64,000 nucleotides of DNA, taken from contig JBHYCS010000012.1 in assembly GCA_051861445.1 (NCBI GenBank), forward strand, positions 87,611 to 151,610. The letters run 5' to 3'. A program made the position numbers and the translations under genes. Shown in pieces: positions 61,134 through 64,000 of this stretch. The notes under the pieces were generated by a model that was not told where the DNA came from, did not search any database, and saw nothing but the letters and a program-made list of their open reading frames with translations. Numbering within the stretch: position 1 is the stretch's first letter; each line of letters begins with the position of its first letter. The stretch is from Parasediminibacterium sp051861445. Its GTDB lineage: Bacteria > Bacteroidota > Bacteroidia > Chitinophagales > Chitinophagaceae.

Positions 61134-64000
61134 ATGAGAAAGTTGCTTGTTTTTATAGTCATTACTATTTTCCTTACAGCTAAAGTATATAGTCAAGATT
61201 TTTCTAATAAAGGTGTTGATTTTTGGTTGCCTTATCCTGGACACATAGATGCAACAGTTTCTAGAATGGCGTTATACATTTCTTCCGATCAAAATGCTGT
61301 AGGAGAGGTTCGTTTAGATGGGAAAGTCATTCCTTTTACCGTAACAGCTAATCAAGCTACAACTGTTCAAATTTCGCCGTTAACCTATAATGTTTATAAC
61401 AGTGGAAGTGATGCAATTGGTGCCAAAAAAGGGATTCAAGTTGTTGCTGACAAACCAATCGTTTTGTATGCACATGTCTTAAATGCGGCAAGATCAGGCT
61501 CAACCATTGTTTTTCCAACGAATGTGTTAGGAAGAGACTACATTTCAATTAATTCGAAGCAGTCGATAAATAATGGAAATACAGCCAAAAGTCAAATAAC
61601 AATCGTAGCAGTAGAAGATGCCACTACTGTTGAAATTAATCCAAAAGCTGCGAGTATTGGCGGTAAACCAGCAAATACTCCGTTTACTGTAAGTTTAAAT
61701 AAAGGTGATGTTTATCAGTATCAGTCCCTTTCAGATCTCACTGGTTCAACTATAAGAAGTGCAGCTCAAGTTGGCGGGTGCAAACCTATTGCTGTTTTTA
61801 CAGGTAGTACTTGGACTGCATTTGATTGCAACAACGCATCAGGAGGCGATAATTTATATCAACAGTTATTTCCTTTGGGGGCATGGGGTAAAAATTATGT
61901 AACTGCTCCGTTCATAAATAGAAATTACGATATATACAGGATTATTGTAAAAGATGTTTCAACAAAAGTAATGTTGAATGGTGTACAATTGAATCCCAAT
62001 TCAATAATTGCAGGGAGCTACTATGAGTTCTCAAACAATATTCCAAATGTAATTACATCGGATTTACCCATTTTAGTAGTTCAATATATGACATCTCAAA
62101 GCTGTAATTCTTCAAATATTGGTGACCCTGAAATTGTAATTCTAAATCCGATTGAACAAACTATCAATAATGTTACAGTTGTTTCTGCTCGAAATGATTT
62201 AACACCACCGAATACTAACATTTCTCAACATTACATAAATGTAATTATGAAAACCTCTGCAATAGGGGGGCTAAAAATTGATAATGCTGCTCCTACAGCA
62301 TCATGGGTAAATATTGGCTCTTCGGGTTTTTCATATCTCCAACAAAATGTTACCACTTCTACAATAGGAAATCCTAGTCATAATATTAAAGCCGATAGTG
62401 GATTTATTGCTATTGCTTACGGTGTTGGAAACGTTGAGAGTTATGCTTACAACGCTGGTACAAACGTTAAAGATTTTTCTTTTCCTACTATTACAACTTT
62501 GTTTGGTCAATCAGAGCGGCCATCAGCAGTTTGTATTGGAACACCTTTTACTTTATCAGTTCCATTAAGTTTTCAGCCTACTAGTATTAAATGGACATTC
62601 TCTTCTAATCCTTCTAGTCCAACAATCAATCCAAATGCTACAATTGGTCCATATACCAATATTAACCATCCAACACCAGTTAATGGTTTATATTCGTATA
62701 GTCCATTAGACGCAAATGGGAATATTATTCAATTTAGTTATAACAATTTAGGGAAAGATACCATCAAATTAATAACCGCAAATCCTGCACCTGATGGATG
62801 TAATGTAGCAGATCAAGAATATTTAATTCCAATTGATGTTTTCGCCAAGCCTAAGAGTGATTTTACGGTTGCTACAGATAGATGTATTGGTAGTGCTATT
62901 CAGTTTACGGATGCTACAACAGATTTAAATGGTTCAAAAATTATTAATGGCATTTGGCTATTTGGTGATGGTGGTGGATCTACCACACAAATGAACCCTA
63001 CACGTACTTTTCTTAACCCAAACTTTTATCAAGTTAAGTATGTTCCTATTTCAAGTTATGGCTGTGCCGGTGATACCGTAACTAAAACTGTTGAAATTTC
63101 TTCTATTCCTATTCCAAAATTTGGGATTAGTGATAGTACTTGTGTAAATAAATCTATAACGTTTACTGACTCTTCAACCATTGCTGTAGGTACAATTGTA
63201 AAATGGTATTGGGATTATGGAAATGGAGTAAAAGATACTGTAAATTCTAATGTTAGTAGAACACAAACCTATACAACAGGAGGATTAAAAACAGTATCTC
63301 TAATTGTAGAAAATAATACAGGCTGTAAAAGTACTGCCTTTACTAAAAGTTTTTTTGTGGGTACTTATCCAAATGTAAACTTTGGATTTCCAACAGTAAT
63401 TTGTTTACCCAATGCAATCACCAACTTTTCCGATTCAACCCTTTTTCCTGATAATATTGTAACAAATGCTAAATACTTATGGAATTTTGGTGATGGAGGA
63501 ATTGATTCAATAAAAAACCCAATACACAAATACAATGCTGTTGGTCCTTTCAATGTTCAGTTGCAAGTTGCATCACAGTATGGCTGCGTATCTTCTACCA
63601 GCAAAGTTTTAAACACGATTTATGCTCAACCAAAAGCAAAGTTTTTGGTTTCTTCTGAAGTATGCTTGAGAGATAGCACTTCATTTATCGATTCTAGTGA
63701 TGGTATGGGTGCAACAGTATCGCAATGGCGTTGGAATTTTGGAGATGGTTCTGCTATCAACACAACTCAAAATCCCAAACATTTGTTTACTTCAATTGGT
63801 ACAAAAGCAGTTCAATTATTTGTACTAACTTCTGTTGGTTGCTTCAGCGATACGTTATCATTAACAACGGTTGTGAATCCTTTACCTGTATCAGATTTTA
63901 CGTTTACTGCTTCCTTTTATTGTGAGCAGCGACCAGTAGATTTTGTGAGTACAAGTAGTTCATCTGTTAGTACCATACAACGGTGGAATTGGCAAATGGG
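61134..64000 (+). CDS. Large IgGFc-binding/PKD surface protein, 3' partial
   Basis: The reading frame runs from ATG 61134 to the window end without a stop (at least 955 residues). Signal peptide (1-21, MRKLLVFIVITIFLTAKVYSQ). Residues about 25-440 match the N-terminal domain seen in IgGFc-binding-like proteins (GVDFWLPYPGHIDATVSRMALYISSDQNAVGEVRLDG; VVADKPIVLYAH; CKPIAVFTGSTWTAFDC; LPILVVQYMTSQSC). From about 560 come PKD domains with WLFGDGG (~605), WYWDYGNG (~691), WNFGDGG (~781), WRWNFGDGS (~865) and RWNWQMG (~949). The 3' part, probably with more PKD units and a CHU_C sorting domain as in 24574-29529, lies outside. Likely a cell-surface adhesive protein. Confidence 0.9.
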   Translation, partial: MRKLLVFIVITIFLTAKVYSQDFSNKGVDFWLPYPGHIDATVSRMALYISSDQNAVGEVRLDGKVIPFTVTANQATTVQISPLTYNVYNSGSDAIGAKKGIQVVADKPIVLYAHVLNAARSGSTIVFPTNVLGRDYISINSKQSINNGNTAKSQITIVAVEDATTVEINPKAASIGGKPANTPFTVSLNKGDVYQYQSLSDLTGSTIRSAAQVGGCKPIAVFTGSTWTAFDCNNASGGDNLYQQLFPLGAWGKNYVTAPFINRNYDIYRIIVKDVSTKVMLNGVQLNPNSIIAGSYYEFSNNIPNVITSDLPILVVQYMTSQSCNSSNIGDPEIVILNPIEQTINNVTVVSARNDLTPPNTNISQHYINVIMKTSAIGGLKIDNAAPTASWVNIGSSGFSYLQQNVTTSTIGNPSHNIKADSGFIAIAYGVGNVESYAYNAGTNVKDFSFPTITTLFGQSERPSAVCIGTPFTLSVPLSFQPTSIKWTFSSNPSSPTINPNATIGPYTNINHPTPVNGLYSYSPLDANGNIIQFSYNNLGKDTIKLITANPAPDGCNVADQEYLIPIDVFAKPKSDFTVATDRCIGSAIQFTDATTDLNGSKIINGIWLFGDGGGSTTQMNPTRTFLNPNFYQVKYVPISSYGCAGDTVTKTVEISSIPIPKFGISDSTCVNKSITFTDSSTIAVGTIVKWYWDYGNGVKDTVNSNVSRTQTYTTGGLKTVSLIVENNTGCKSTAFTKSFFVGTYPNVNFGFPTVICLPNAITNFSDSTLFPDNIVTNAKYLWNFGDGGIDSIKNPIHKYNAVGPFNVQLQVASQYGCVSSTSKVLNTIYAQPKAKFLVSSEVCLRDSTSFIDSSDGMGATVSQWRWNFGDGSAINTTQNPKHLFTSIGTKAVQLFVLTSVGCFSDTLSLTTVVNPLPVSDFTFTASFYCEQRPVDFVSTSSSSVSTIQRWNWQM

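Noticed and set aside
1..64000. tRNA, rRNA, CRISPR arrays, insertion sequences and prophage
   Set aside because: I looked for T-loop-like GGTTCGAATC stretches, regularly spaced identical repeats, and transposase or integrase motifs and saw none; a dedicated scan (tRNAscan-type and repeat search) would be decisive.

Overview
The window looks like chromosomal DNA of a low-GC member of the Bacteroidota, most likely the Chitinophagaceae or a close relative. The evidence is: outer-membrane beta-barrel proteins with a carboxypeptidase-regulatory N-terminus; a giant PKD-repeat protein ending in a gliding-motility/type IX secretion (CHU_C) domain; the HisB fusion; split alpha subunits of the proton-translocating transhydrogenase; very weak Shine-Dalgarno signals; and promoter boxes of the TAnnTTTG type found only in this phylum. 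Genus cannot be fixed from the sequence. No tRNA, rRNA, CRISPR, prophage or insertion sequence was seen. Gene density is high and almost every gene belongs to a recognisable family.

Layout. 1-6.5 kb: a 5'-truncated YidE/AspT-type transporter, a DUF2490 protein, an unusually long Lgt and a TonB-dependent-receptor-like barrel protein. 6.6-10.6 kb (minus): a run thyA-folA-two unknowns-pntAA-pntAB. 10.8-20.2 kb: two NarL-type histidine kinase/response regulator pairs, an orphan NarL regulator and a secreted GH5 glycosidase. 20.4-24.3 kb: pntB (12.4 kb from and on the opposite strand to its alpha subunits), an RsmF-like rRNA methylase and a LysM protein. 24.6-29.5 kb: the 1651-residue PKD/CHU_C protein. 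29.5-35.3 kb (minus): fmt, a TonB-like protein, a TSUP permease, an EamA permease, a radical SAM protein and a membrane protein. 35.4-38.4 kb: ccmE-ccmF. 38.5-41 kb (minus): an S9 peptidase. 41.0-47.7 kb: an attenuator-controlled his operon, hisG-hisD-hisC-(sugar dehydrogenase-cytochrome c)-hisB. 49.4-57.0 kb: an attenuator-controlled trp operon, trpE-(four-helix bundle)-trpG-trpD-trpC-trpF-(YD-like exported protein)-trpB. 57.1-61.0 kb: an XRE/S24 regulator, a Nudix hydrolase, pyrE, an HMA-like protein, an LEA2 lipoprotein and WbqC. 61.1 kb to the end: a second giant PKD protein with an IgGFc-binding N-terminus, cut by the window end.

The most notable material not visible as ordinary ORFs is regulatory. 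Upstream of hisG is a 16-codon leader with a HIHHHH stretch followed by a terminator and a competing antiterminator. Upstream of trpE is a 20-codon leader with three consecutive Trp codons, again with a terminator and antiterminator. Both leaders start within a few nucleotides of a Bacteroidota -7 promoter box, as do pyrE, fmt and thyA, which suggests very short or absent 5' UTRs. The trp leader start shares 22 of 23 bases with the ccmE start region. The biosynthetic operons are incomplete (no trpA; no hisH/A/F/I) and carry unrelated passenger genes.
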